Part shown: in pieces, positions 17,951 to 26,247 of the stretch
Numbering within the stretch: position 1 is the first letter of the stretch
Layout of the letters: each line of letters starts with the position of its first letter
DNA from: Anditalea andensis
Lineage (GTDB): Bacteria; Bacteroidota; Bacteroidia; Cytophagales; Cyclobacteriaceae
Direction: 5' to 3'
Assembly: GCF_000714815.1 (NCBI RefSeq)
Contig: NZ_JMIH01000024.1
Coordinates: forward strand, 372,001 to 436,000
DNA: 64,000 nt
Position numbers and translations under genes: made by a program
The notes under the pieces: generated by a model
Databases searched by the model: none
Told to the model about the DNA's origin: nothing
Seen by the model: the letters and a program-made list of their open reading frames with translations, nothing else

Positions 17951-18787
17951 ATGAAAGAAAAATTTCTATACCTGATCATCATAGCATTGCTCCCTTTGGT
18001 ATCATGCCAAGAAGAAGTGTTTTTAGAGCTTAAAGAGAATCCATCTACTGTAGTGATTGAAGCCATATGGACAGATGTCTCTGGTTTAAATCAGGTATCT
18101 GTATCCAGGAGTAAAGGATATTACGATTCAGAGCAGGCTGAAATCGTTACTGATGCAGAAGTATATATTTTAAACCAAAATACAGGAGAAAAATTTAATT
18201 TTCAATATTTGCCCCAAGCGCAGACTTATTTGCCTATCAATAACCGGGTGGCACGCCCTGGAAACAGCTATCAATTAAATGTAATTTATGATACCTGTCA
18301 TTACCAATCAGTTGGGATCACATTACATCCTCCAAGATTAGATAGCATAGCAGTAGATTTTAGAGAGGAAAGACCATTTAGGGAGGAAGGGTATTATCTG
18401 ACTATATATGGAGACATACCGTTTACTTCAGATAATAACTATAGAATCCGAATAGTGAGAAATGATACCTTATTGAATAGAAGAAATGATTATTTTCTAT
18501 TTGATGATGAATTTGGGACAGAAATACTGAATAGGGGTTTTGAATTGAACGGTTATGCTTTCAAAAAAAATGATCGGGTTAGGCTGGAGTTGTATAGGTT
18601 GAATAGAGATGCCTTTGATTATTTAAATGAACTTGTGGGGTTACTTTTCAATGATGGAGGATTATTCAGTCCCCCACCACAGAATCCTACTTCGAATATA
18701 AAAGTTATATCAGGTGGGGGGGATGTATTGGGATATTTTATGACATCCACTGTAGTAAACGCCTCTTTAACCATAGATGAAGATTAG
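17951..18787 (+). CDS. DUF4249 family outer membrane lipoprotein
   Basis: A 278-residue lipoprotein: a hydrophobic leader and lipobox ALLPLVSC (Cys about 19), then a beta-rich DUF4249 domain with a transthyretin-like opening (NQVSVSRSKGYYDSEQAEIVTDAEVYI). Residues after the cysteine (QEEVFLE) are acidic, partly like the Bacteroidota surface-export signal. The start directly abuts the receptor stop, so translation is likely coupled. Family members almost always follow TonB receptors and may form a surface lid or accessory ligand binder; the function is not established. Confidence 0.85.
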   Translation: MKEKFLYLIIIALLPLVSCQEEVFLELKENPSTVVIEAIWTDVSGLNQVSVSRSKGYYDSEQAEIVTDAEVYILNQNTGEKFNFQYLPQAQTYLPINNRVARPGNSYQLNVIYDTCHYQSVGITLHPPRLDSIAVDFREERPFREEGYYLTIYGDIPFTSDNNYRIRIVRNDTLLNRRNDYFLFDDEFGTEILNRGFELNGYAFKKNDRVRLELYRLNRDAFDYLNELVGLLFNDGGLFSPPPQNPTSNIKVISGGGDVLGYFMTSTVVNASLTIDED

Positions 18788-19124
18788 ACCATAAATTCCT
18801 GCTATTATATGTATTACAGAGCATTATTTTAGATGGGGACGACCTGGACACAAACATCATACAGAGGGATGCCCAGATAACAGCAAGACCTTTCGGAGAG
18901 ATAACAGCCCGGATTTTATCCGCCCGTTGGCAAAAATATATTCTGATGAAATGATCATTGAGTTTTTTATATTTCCTTTCAATTAAAGTTTTTTTTGTAA
19001 TTTTAAAGAATGTGATTTCAATAATAATCCTAAAATTAGAAACCTTTGGAATAATCTATAGCATCATAAGGCTGTAAATCAGAATTTTATTGGGGAACTG
19101 AAGATAAAATAGTATAGTGTAAAA
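18788..19124. other. Non-coding gap after DUF4249 gene
   Basis: Between the DUF4249 stop and the acyltransferase. No known RNA or terminator is recognised. A direct repeat AGATAACAGC occurs twice about 30 bp apart near 18875-18910, and a small hairpin CGGAT-TTT-ATCCG follows. One frame stays open for 58 codons without an ATG; I do not call it a gene. Confidence 0.4.
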
Positions 19125-19130
19125 GTGAAA

Positions 19131-19949
19131 ATGCAGGAGAAATTTATAGATATAGAAAAGATTGTACAGGACAAGAATCCAACCTTATTGAAATGGATGC
19201 CCCGTCTTTTATTAAAATATATCAAAAGAATAGTCCATGAATCTGACATCAATGATATCATGAGGAAACATGGTCACCTGCATGGTTTAGACTTCGTTTC
19301 TGCCCTCATAGAAGATTTTGGAGTAGAGGTTACTTTAAAAGGTTCTGAAAACATCAATATGGAGTCAGGTGTCATTTTTGCGGCAAACCATCCCTTGGGC
19401 GGATTAGATGGAATAGCTTTTATGTATGCATTAGGTAAATATAGAAAAGACATAAAATTTTTGGTAAATGATCTTTTGACCAATATTAAAAACTTTGATG
19501 AGCTTTTTGTGCCTATAAATAAGCATGGAGGTCATGGAAGAGGCGGAATAGCAGCTATAGATGCAGCTTATGCAGGAAGTGATGCTCTTTTGGTATTTCC
19601 AGCGGGTCTGGTTTCAAGAAAACTTTCTGGTGGAATCAAAGATTTGGAATGGAAAAAGAGCTTTATTAGTAAAGCCAAAAAATATAACAAAATTATAGTG
19701 CCTGTTTTTATTGAAGGAAGAAATTCAGGTTTTTTCTACAACTTGGCCAGGTTTAGAAAAAAAATAGGCATACAGGCCAACATAGAAATGTTTTATTTAG
19801 CTGATGAAATGTTTAAACAGCGGGGTAAAAAGATTACCATACATGTAGGTAAACCTGTATATCCAGACCGTTTTGACAAATCTAAAAGCGAAAAGGAATG
19901 GGCAGAATATATGAAGGAGCTGGTGTATGATATGGCTTCAGAAAAGTAA
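19131..19949 (+). CDS. PlsC-family lysophospholipid/aminolipid O-acyltransferase (GlsA/OlsA-like)
   Basis: A 272-residue acyltransferase of the 1-acylglycerol-3-phosphate acyltransferase family. The catalytic motif reads FAANHPLGGLDG (NHPxxxxD where classic PlsC has HxxxxD), and later blocks VFPAGLVSRKL and IVPVFIEGRNSGFF match the substrate-binding motifs. The ATG at 19131 is preferred over an in-frame GTG at 19125. A GNAT-like gene starts 4 bp after its stop. In Bacteroides such a pair (GlsA/GlsB) makes N-acyl, O-acyl glycine lipids, and in proteobacteria OlsA/OlsB make ornithine lipids. The amino acid used here cannot be read from sequence. The protein is expected at the inner face of the cytoplasmic membrane. 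Confidence 0.85.
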   Translation: MQEKFIDIEKIVQDKNPTLLKWMPRLLLKYIKRIVHESDINDIMRKHGHLHGLDFVSALIEDFGVEVTLKGSENINMESGVIFAANHPLGGLDGIAFMYALGKYRKDIKFLVNDLLTNIKNFDELFVPINKHGGHGRGGIAAIDAAYAGSDALLVFPAGLVSRKLSGGIKDLEWKKSFISKAKKYNKIIVPVFIEGRNSGFFYNLARFRKKIGIQANIEMFYLADEMFKQRGKKITIHVGKPVYPDRFDKSKSEKEWAEYMKELVYDMASEK

Positions 19950-19953
19950 CTTT

Positions 19954-20898
19954 ATGCAAGATATAATATTACCTATAGATAGAGATTTGATTAAAAGGGA
20001 ATTGTCTGAGGACAGATTCCTTAGGTATACCAATAATGGTAACAATGAAATTTATTTGATAAATCACCACAATGCCCCAAACGTTTTAAAAGAGATAGGC
20101 AGATTGCGGGAGCTCACTTTTAGAAAAGCAGGAGGAGGTACAGGAATGCCGATGGATATCGATGAAAACGATATTAACGAAAACTGTTATGACCAACTTA
20201 TTGCCTGGAATGCTGAGGATGAAGAGATCATAGCTGGTTATAGGCTTATTAAATGTTCTCATGCAGGAACAAACCACCACGGACAGATAAATCTGTCAAC
20301 AGCCCATCTTTTTGATTTTTCTGAAAAGTTCAGGGAGGAGTACCTGCCCACCACCATAGAATTGGGAAGATCATTTGTTCAGCCCAAGTACCAGCCCAGC
20401 CAGGATAACAGGAAAGGATTATTTTCACTGGATAACCTCTGGGATGGACTCGGAGCTGTAGTGATGATGAATCCAGATATCGAGTACCTATTTGGAAAAG
20501 TTACCATGTACCCTCACTATAACCGCGAAGGGAGAGATCTACTCCTTTATTTTATGAATACCTATTTCCCAGATCCGGAAAATTTGGTATCTCCTATACA
20601 TCCTTTGTCTTATCACCATAACCCCAGCACTTTTGGGGGCATATTCAAAGGGCTAACATACAAAGAAGGCTATAAAATACTAAACAGCAGGATAAGATCC
20701 CTGGGTGAAAACATACCTCCCCTGATCAATACCTATATGAATTTATCTTCTACCATGAAAACTTTCGGCACTTCTATGAACAATGAATTTGGGGCTGTGG
20801 AAGAGACTGGTATACTAATAACCATTGCCGATATATATGAAACTAAGAAAACCCGGCATATGGAAACTTATGAAAGGGATAAAGTAAGGAGAAACTAG
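19954..20898 (+). CDS. GNAT-family aminolipid N-acyltransferase (GlsB/OlsB-like)
   Basis: A 314-residue protein of the hemolysin/OlsB-like acyl-ACP N-acyltransferase family. The early block RLRELTFRKAGGGTG and the acceptor region TIELGRSFVQPKYQPS are typical; a charged core WNAEDEEIIAGYRL carries the GNAT beta strands. The ATG at 19954, 4 bp after the acyltransferase stop, is chosen; a frame-consistent ATG at 19927 lies inside that gene. It probably forms the first step (N-acylation of an amino acid) of a glycine- or ornithine-lipid pathway with the preceding PlsC-like enzyme doing the second. Length is similar to Bacteroidota GlsB proteins and longer than the proteobacterial OlsB of about 270. 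Confidence 0.85.
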   Translation: MQDIILPIDRDLIKRELSEDRFLRYTNNGNNEIYLINHHNAPNVLKEIGRLRELTFRKAGGGTGMPMDIDENDINENCYDQLIAWNAEDEEIIAGYRLIKCSHAGTNHHGQINLSTAHLFDFSEKFREEYLPTTIELGRSFVQPKYQPSQDNRKGLFSLDNLWDGLGAVVMMNPDIEYLFGKVTMYPHYNREGRDLLLYFMNTYFPDPENLVSPIHPLSYHHNPSTFGGIFKGLTYKEGYKILNSRIRSLGENIPPLINTYMNLSSTMKTFGTSMNNEFGAVEETGILITIADIYETKKTRHMETYERDKVRRN

Positions 20899-21089
20899 GA
20901 AAATTCTAATTTGTTTTGTTAATTAATTCATTATTAACTATTAATCCTCTATTTTTGCAAGCTCTAAATTAAATTTCATTATGAACTCTGCAAAAAGATC
21001 CTTGCATTATCCGCTAATTATTTTTTTAAATAATGATAATAGCCTCTTTCATATATCGTCTATCTGACTTTTGGGTCTAAAACGCTTAA

Positions 21090-21128
21090 ATTTAAATGGG
21101 AGTAAATACTATATTAACCCATTTAAAT
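21090..21128. repeat. 11-bp perfect inverted repeat with 17-nt spacer
   Basis: ATTTAAATGGG at 21090-21100 is repeated as its reverse complement CCCATTTAAAT at 21118-21128. It lies about 500 bp upstream of the first export gene. The core is AT-rich, so chance is possible; a hairpin in a leader RNA or a protein-binding site are alternatives. Confidence 0.5.
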
Positions 21129-21166
21129 AGCAGGAAATCAGAAATCTTTACCAGGCTTTACATCCT

Positions 21167-21343
21167 TTATGAGAGATAATATAAAAATTGGCAAAATAGT
21201 TGTTTGCCACTCTCCAAACTATCAAGCGAATCTGAATCTAAAATGATGTTAAATAGCCTTTTGTATACTTTTTCTGACAAAAAAAGAGATATAAAATACA
21301 AATCTCTTAAAGTAATGTTTTCCTCATAAATGTACTCCACCAT
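21167..21343 (-). CDS. Possible 58-residue hypothetical protein or gene remnant
   Basis: A leftward frame begins with ATG at 21343 and ends with TAA at 21167-21169. The same frame is open upstream to a TAA at 21407-21409 (79 codons in all), and the upstream part (SKERHGSKDRYI) reads as naturally as the part after the ATG. This suggests the surviving end of a longer, decayed gene rather than a complete one. The composition is protein-like (EENITLRDLYFISLFLSEKV). I recognise no family. It is opposite in orientation to the polysaccharide locus that begins 280 bp away. Confidence 0.3.
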   Translation of the reverse strand: MVEYIYEENITLRDLYFISLFLSEKVYKRLFNIILDSDSLDSLESGKQLFCQFLYYLS

Positions 21344-21560
21344 TATATACCTATCTTTAGAACCATGTCTTTCCTTCGAATTATTAATGTTGCGTATACG
21401 TCGCTTTTAGGATATAAAGGAATAATATCCGGCGAGAAATACATCATTTACTATGAGAGATAGGGTACTTGGGAAGTTTAACTAAATATATTGTTTAGAA
21501 TAAAAAACAAAGAAGGTGGATGTGAATTGATCTTCAAAAATATATATTTGAAATGCATTA

Positions 21561-21590
21561 TTGTATATGTAAATAATTATTTATAACTTG
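21561..21590 (+). promoter_or_regulatory. Weak promoter candidate for the export genes
   Basis: TTG at 21561-21563, a 20-bp spacer, then TAACTTG at 21584-21590, an incomplete match to the Bacteroidota -7 element TAnnTTTG. It is 30 bp upstream of the Wza-like start codon, the expected distance for a short leader. The imperfect -7 keeps confidence low. Confidence 0.3.
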
Positions 21591-21619
21591 CGTCATTAAT
21601 TCAATAGTCTAATAATTTT

Positions 21620-22453
21620 ATGAAAAGATTTTTATTCAATGCTTTAGGTGTGGTATTTCTCATGGTGTTTGCATCTGGGTGTATTTCCAATAGAAAAATT
21701 ATGTATTTACAAAATCTTCCTGGTACGCCACGTATAGAGGAAGAAACACTTATTACCTATGATGTACCTGTATACAGGATACAGAAAGACGATATTATTG
21801 ATGTTCAGGTAAGGTCGTTAAATCCGGAAGTAAACGAAATATTTGCCATGGCCACTGGTGGTGGTAGGGCAGGAGCAGGTGGAGCAGGGGGTAGAATGAT
21901 GGGTATGGGCGGCGGAGGCGGCGATATTTATTATATGACAGGTTATACTGTCAATAAAGATGGAGAGATTGAATTACCCTTTGTAGGCAAACTGCACGTG
22001 GACGGTAAAAATATAGATGAAATCAAAGAACAGGTTCAACTCAACTTGATGAAATACTTTCAGGAAGAGTTATTTGTTCAGGTGAAATTGGGCGGTATTA
22101 GATATGCTACCTTTGGAGAATTCAGAGGGGTGGGAAAACATGTAGTGCTGCAGAACAGATTGACTATCTTTGAAGCTATAGCTAATTCTGGAGATCTTAC
22201 TATATATGCCAAAAGAGATGAAATCATGATACTTAGACAATATCCTGATGGAACCAGACTACATAGGGTAAATCTAAGGGATCGTAATATTATCAAATCC
22301 CCTTTTTATTTTATCCAACCAAATGACCAGCTCTATGCTGAACCTATCAGGGCCAGAGAATTGGGAACAGGTGAAACGGGGGTTCAAAGTTTCCAATTAT
22401 TAATGACATTATTATCTGCAGGTATATTTGTATATGCACTGTTTATTAATTAG
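21620..22453 (+). CDS. Wza-like polysaccharide export (OPX) lipoprotein
   Basis: A 277-residue outer-membrane polysaccharide export protein. It has a lipoprotein signal (VVFLMVFASGC, Cys about 21), the Poly_export block YRIQKDDIIDVQVRSLNPEVN, the continuation YTVNKDGEIELPFVGKLHV, a SLBB-like domain (VQVKLGGIRYATFGEFRGVG) and a C-terminal hydrophobic helix (QLLMTLLSAGIFVYALFI) that would form the outer-membrane helical pore as in Wza. An unusual glycine-rich insert (about residues 78-102; GGGRAGAGGAGGRMMGMGGGGG) splits the Poly_export domain. It is shorter than E. coli Wza (about 380), as is usual for Bacteroidota. The Wzc-like kinase starts 8 bp downstream; the two form the export machinery of the locus. 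Confidence 0.93.
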   Translation: MKRFLFNALGVVFLMVFASGCISNRKIMYLQNLPGTPRIEEETLITYDVPVYRIQKDDIIDVQVRSLNPEVNEIFAMATGGGRAGAGGAGGRMMGMGGGGGDIYYMTGYTVNKDGEIELPFVGKLHVDGKNIDEIKEQVQLNLMKYFQEELFVQVKLGGIRYATFGEFRGVGKHVVLQNRLTIFEAIANSGDLTIYAKRDEIMILRQYPDGTRLHRVNLRDRNIIKSPFYFIQPNDQLYAEPIRARELGTGETGVQSFQLLMTLLSAGIFVYALFIN

Positions 22454-22461
22454 AAAAAAAT

Positions 22462-24843
22462 ATGAGTAATAACCAAAATACAAACAGCAACTCCAACCCA
22501 TTTGGAGATGATTCAGCAGGCTATGACTTTAAGTCTTTGCTGCAAAAATTACTGGCCAAGTGGTATCTTTTTATCATTTTTGCTGGTATTGGATTTGCCA
22601 TAGCCTATGCTTATAACGGTGTTTTATACAGTCGGTATAAAGTAGAATCTACCATATTGGCGGCTGATTATGGGCAGGCTGTAGGATCTGTGCTTTTCGA
22701 AAACCTGGTTCCTCAAAAAGGTACAAACCTAGAAAACGAAGTCGGAATCCTCTCTTCATATGGGCTTCATAGGAGGACCTTGGCCAATTTGGATTTCCAT
22801 GTGAACATATCTGAAAAAAATATCTTGGGACATGTACAGGATCTCTATGGGAAATCACCAATAAGCCTGACCTTAGATATCAATAAACCATTTGTTGCGA
22901 ATAAAGAAATGTTATTATCCGTAACCGATCAGGGCGTGGAAATTAATGCAAGTGGTAAAACTTATCAGATCTATAACCCGGTCACAAATACCTATTCCTC
23001 AAATACAGGAGAGCTGAATGTCAAATTAAAAGAAGGTCCGGCCCAGCAAACTGCTTTAGGAGTTATTACATTGAACATTATTGACCCATCATTCAGAGGA
23101 GAGCTCAATGTTACTTTTAAACCTACTGAAGAATTGGTGAAAAGCTATGTAGGGGCGGTGCTTTATGAAGTTCCTGCTAATTGGAGTACGATACTTAAGC
23201 TATCTATGGAAAGCACATCTAAGGCCCGTGCCACTACTTACTTGAACGCTTTGATGAACCAGTATCTTGAAGAAGAACTCCTTGCTGCAAATGAAACGGC
23301 CGAAAATATCGTACATTTCATAGATTCGCAACTGGATGGGATCACCGATTCCCTCAATTTTATTGAAAACCGTCTCGAAAATTACAGGACAAGCAACCAG
23401 ATTTTTAATTTAAGTAGCGAAGGTGCTTCCATTTACGGAAGATTAGCTGATTTAGAAGAACAAAAAGCCATATTGGAAATCAGTCTCCGGTACTATGAAA
23501 CCCTAGCAGCATATGTAAACGAGGAGCGATATGAGGAACTTATGGTACCGTCTTTAGCCGGGGTATCTGAGCCGGTATTGAACCAGTTGGTAAGCCGGGT
23601 GCTGGAACAGCAGGGGAAACTTTCATCTATGCGGTTATCCCTGACAAGAGCAAATCCAGAACTGATCAGGCAAGAAGAGGCTTTTAGAATCATGCTGAGG
23701 TCTTTAGATGAAAATCTTCGCCAGCTACTGATCAACACCAGAAATCAGGTAAGAGAGCTCGATAGTAGGATCGGTAGAATAAATCAAGAAGTAAATGCAC
23801 TTCCTGCTACTGAGAGAAGGTTACTATCTATCCAGAGAAAGTTTACCATCAATGAGGGTATTTATAATTATCTACTTCAAAGAAGGGCCGAATCTGCTAT
23901 TTCAAAAGCAGCCACACGTCCCCAAAATAACATATTAGATGAACCCCGTGTGGTAGGTTCCGTATTTCCTAAGAAAGATAACAACCTGATGATTGGTGTA
24001 TTGGTAGGGTTTTTATTACCTGGGTTATTCATTTTCTTAAAGGACTTCTTTAGAAAGAATGTAGAAAGTCAGAGTGATGTAAAACGATACCTGGATCTGC
24101 CGGTGATAGGAAATGTACCAAAAAGCAAAGTGTATGGGGATCTGGCTGTTTATAATTTCCCTAAGTCCCATGTTACGGAATCCTATAGGTCCATACGGGC
24201 AAATTTTAAGTATTTATTTCCGGATCAAAGTATGAAAACCATCTTTGTGACATCGGCGCAGCCTCAGGATGGTAAGACTTTCACCTCTATCAATCTAGCA
24301 TCCATATTTGCACTTAGTGGCAAGAAGACAGTTTTGGTCGGCCTGGATTTAAGAAAACCAAAATTACATACCTCATTTGATTATGATAATAAAGTAGGTC
24401 TTACTTCTTATCTTATCGGGCAAAAGAGCTTTGATGAAGTAGTGGTCAAAACAGAATATGATAATTTACATTTAGTATTAGCAGGGCCTATTCCTCCAAA
24501 CCCTGCAGAATTAATACTTACCAATAAGTTTAAGACATTTATCGCATCCTTAAAAGAACAATTTGACATTGTTATTTTAGATACCCCACCTGTGGGAGTA
24601 GTTTCTGAAACCTTAGATATAATGGGTATGTCCGATGTGGGCTTATTCGTAACCAGACAGAATCAAACCAGCTTGGCTGCCTTGGAGGCTAGTAAAGAAA
24701 TCCTGGGTAAAACTGGCTTTAAATCATTATATGTAGTTTATAATGACTCTGAAGATGTGAAGGCTGGCTATGCTTATGGCTATTATGGAGATGAGATAGA
24801 AGACAAATCATCTAAAAAAGCAACCTCACCTGTAAAAATTTAA
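22462..24843 (+). CDS. Wzc-like polysaccharide co-polymerase / tyrosine autokinase
   Basis: A 793-residue inner-membrane protein that controls polymer length and export by cycling tyrosine phosphorylation. The Wzz-type N-domain has one helix at about residues 33-50 (WYLFIIFAGIGFAIAY) and a long coiled-coil periplasmic part with the GNVR-like motif. The second helix lies near residue 510 (NLMIGVLVGFLLPGLFIFL). The BY-kinase domain follows, with Walker A TSAQPQDGKTFTSINLA, Walker A' VLVGLDLRKPKL and Walker B IVILDTPPVG. The C-terminal tyrosine cluster includes AGYAYGYYGDE. It pairs with the Wza-like gene 8 bp upstream. A hairpin follows the stop, so these two genes may be a separate transcript. 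Confidence 0.94.
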   Translation: MSNNQNTNSNSNPFGDDSAGYDFKSLLQKLLAKWYLFIIFAGIGFAIAYAYNGVLYSRYKVESTILAADYGQAVGSVLFENLVPQKGTNLENEVGILSSYGLHRRTLANLDFHVNISEKNILGHVQDLYGKSPISLTLDINKPFVANKEMLLSVTDQGVEINASGKTYQIYNPVTNTYSSNTGELNVKLKEGPAQQTALGVITLNIIDPSFRGELNVTFKPTEELVKSYVGAVLYEVPANWSTILKLSMESTSKARATTYLNALMNQYLEEELLAANETAENIVHFIDSQLDGITDSLNFIENRLENYRTSNQIFNLSSEGASIYGRLADLEEQKAILEISLRYYETLAAYVNEERYEELMVPSLAGVSEPVLNQLVSRVLEQQGKLSSMRLSLTRANPELIRQEEAFRIMLRSLDENLRQLLINTRNQVRELDSRIGRINQEVNALPATERRLLSIQRKFTINEGIYNYLLQRRAESAISKAATRPQNNILDEPRVVGSVFPKKDNNLMIGVLVGFLLPGLFIFLKDFFRKNVESQSDVKRYLDLPVIGNVPKSKVYGDLAVYNFPKSHVTESYRSIRANFKYLFPDQSMKTIFVTSAQPQDGKTFTSINLASIFALSGKKTVLVGLDLRKPKLHTSFDYDNKVGLTSYLIGQKSFDEVVVKTEYDNLHLVLAGPIPPNPAELILTNKFKTFIASLKEQFDIVILDTPPVGVVSETLDIMGMSDVGLFVTRQNQTSLAALEASKEILGKTGFKSLYVVYNDSEDVKAGYAYGYYGDEIEDKSSKKATSPVKI

Positions 24844-24851
24844 TAAAACTG

Positions 24852-24875
24852 GGAGACGATGTACCCATCGTTTCC
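24852..24875 (+). terminator. Hairpin after the export pair
   Basis: GGAGACGATG and CATCGTTTCC pair over 10 bp (one G-T) around a 4-nt loop, starting 8 bp past the Wzc stop. The following bases (TACAATTTTG) are only moderately T-rich, so termination may be partial. Confidence 0.55.
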
Positions 24876-25206
24876 TACAATTTTGTGCATTTTAACATTT
24901 GGTTTTTCCAAGTGACATGAAAAGTATATCCTTTTCGTACTGTTTTATATAATATTAATTAGAATAAACTATAATTATTTAATAATTGAAAATGTCAATG
25001 TGACTTACGTGGCGAAGCTGTGTCCAAGTTGATCTAATATAAAAAGAAGGAAAAGGGAATAAAAAATTATATGCTTTAAAATCATCACTTTAACTTATTA
25101 TAATAATGATCTTTTAATATAATAGATTTCTATCATAACAGATAATTTAATAATTTTGATTATATTTTTCTTAAATCAGATTTAAAATACCATTTATTTA
25201 TCAAAG
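24876..25206. other. Non-coding gap before fcl
   Basis: About 330 bp of AT-rich DNA between the hairpin and the GDP-fucose genes. No gene, RNA or ops/JUMPstart-like element is seen. A TTTTGATTATATTTTTC stretch near 25150 resembles promoter elements but does not give an exact -7 match. Confidence 0.4.
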
Positions 25207-26160
25207 ATGAAAAATTTAAACGCTAAAATATATATTGCTGGACATAAGGGTATGGTAGGAGGAGCTATATGGCGACTTTTGGAAAACTTAGGATATACTA
25301 ATCTTATAGGGAAATCCAGTAACGAACTTGATTTAAGAAACCAGCGAGAGGTATCTAGCTTTTTTGAAGAAGAGAAACTTGATATTGTTATAGATGCTGC
25401 TGCAAAAGTAGGGGGTATCCTGGCCAATAATTCTTATCCATACCAATTTATTATGGATAATATGCTTATCCAGAATAATCTTATCAACTGCGCCCACGAG
25501 CATGAAGTGAAAAAGTTTATATTTTTGGGAAGCTCTTGCATATATCCTAAACTGGCACCTCAACCTCTAAAAGAAGAATACCTTTTAACTGGGCAATTGG
25601 AGCCTACCAATGAATGGTATGCCATAGCTAAAATTTCAGGAGTGAAAGCCTGTGAAGCCATAAGAAAGCAATATGGTAAGGATTTCGTATCTTTGATGCC
25701 TACCAATTTATATGGTACGCATGACAATTTTGATTTAAATACCTCTCATGTATTACCTGCAATGATCCGTAAGTTTCATGAAGCCAAGGTAAATAACCAT
25801 AGCGAAGTAGTCTTATGGGGTTCAGGTACACCAAAAAGAGAATTTCTACATGTAGATGACATGGCCAAAGCTGTGGTATTTGCTATGGAAAATAAGCTTG
25901 AGGATCATTTGTACAATGTTGGAAGTGGGGAAGATCTCTCCATTATGGATTTGGCCGCAACTATCCAGCGTATAGTAGGTCATGAAGGAACTATTCAATG
26001 GGACCATACCAAACCTGATGGTACACCTAGGAAATTGATGGATGTATCCAGGTTAGCTCAAGCAGGATGGAATTATGAAATTTCTCTAGAGCATGGTATT
26101 AGCCAAACTTATCAATGGTTTTTGGATAATGAAAAGAGCGTGAAAAATGTTAAAATCTAA
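25207..26160 (+). CDS. fcl: GDP-L-fucose synthase
   Basis: Also known as WcaG. It epimerises and reduces GDP-4-keto-6-deoxy-D-mannose to GDP-L-fucose with NADPH. At 317 residues it has the expected length. The short-chain dehydrogenase features are the Rossmann motif GHKGMVGGAIWR near residue 11, the FLGSSCIYPKLAPQP block with the catalytic serine and cysteine region, and NEWYAIAKISG with the catalytic Tyr-x3-Lys. C-terminal substrate-binding residues are in LWGSGTPKREFLHVDD. The partner gmd follows 87 bp later. Together they supply GDP-fucose for the glycosyltransferases in this locus. Confidence 0.95.
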   Translation: MKNLNAKIYIAGHKGMVGGAIWRLLENLGYTNLIGKSSNELDLRNQREVSSFFEEEKLDIVIDAAAKVGGILANNSYPYQFIMDNMLIQNNLINCAHEHEVKKFIFLGSSCIYPKLAPQPLKEEYLLTGQLEPTNEWYAIAKISGVKACEAIRKQYGKDFVSLMPTNLYGTHDNFDLNTSHVLPAMIRKFHEAKVNNHSEVVLWGSGTPKREFLHVDDMAKAVVFAMENKLEDHLYNVGSGEDLSIMDLAATIQRIVGHEGTIQWDHTKPDGTPRKLMDVSRLAQAGWNYEISLEHGISQTYQWFLDNEKSVKNVKI

Positions 26161-26247
26161 TGGTTATTAGCCTTTCACCGCATCGATATTAAAATATCAT
26201 ATTACAATTTTATACATCTGCTTTTGGGCAATTATTAAAACTAAAGA

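Larger units (their letters stand above)
20899..21619. other. 721-bp boundary region before the polysaccharide locus
   Basis: AT-rich DNA with no recognised gene. It contains an exact -7-type element TATTTTTG at 20950-20957 without a well-spaced -33, a 28-codon open frame at 20981-21067, a perfect 11-bp inverted repeat at 21090-21128, and a leftward open frame of 79 codons around 21167-21406. Part of it may be the leader and promoter region of the export genes; part may be decayed coding DNA. Confidence 0.5.

Noticed and set aside
18788-18961. 58-codon frame with protein-like composition after DUF4249
   Set aside because: No ATG, GTG or TTG in a sensible place, no family resemblance and no start signal; the direct repeat AGATAACAGC alone is too weak.
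20981-21067. 28-codon open frame preceded by TATTTTTG
   Set aside because: The -7-like element has no well-spaced -33 and a frame of this length is expected by chance in AT-rich DNA.
24876-25206. Possible ops/JUMPstart or antiterminator site before fcl
   Set aside because: No match to GGCGGTAG-type ops and no UpxY/NusG-like gene was found in the window.
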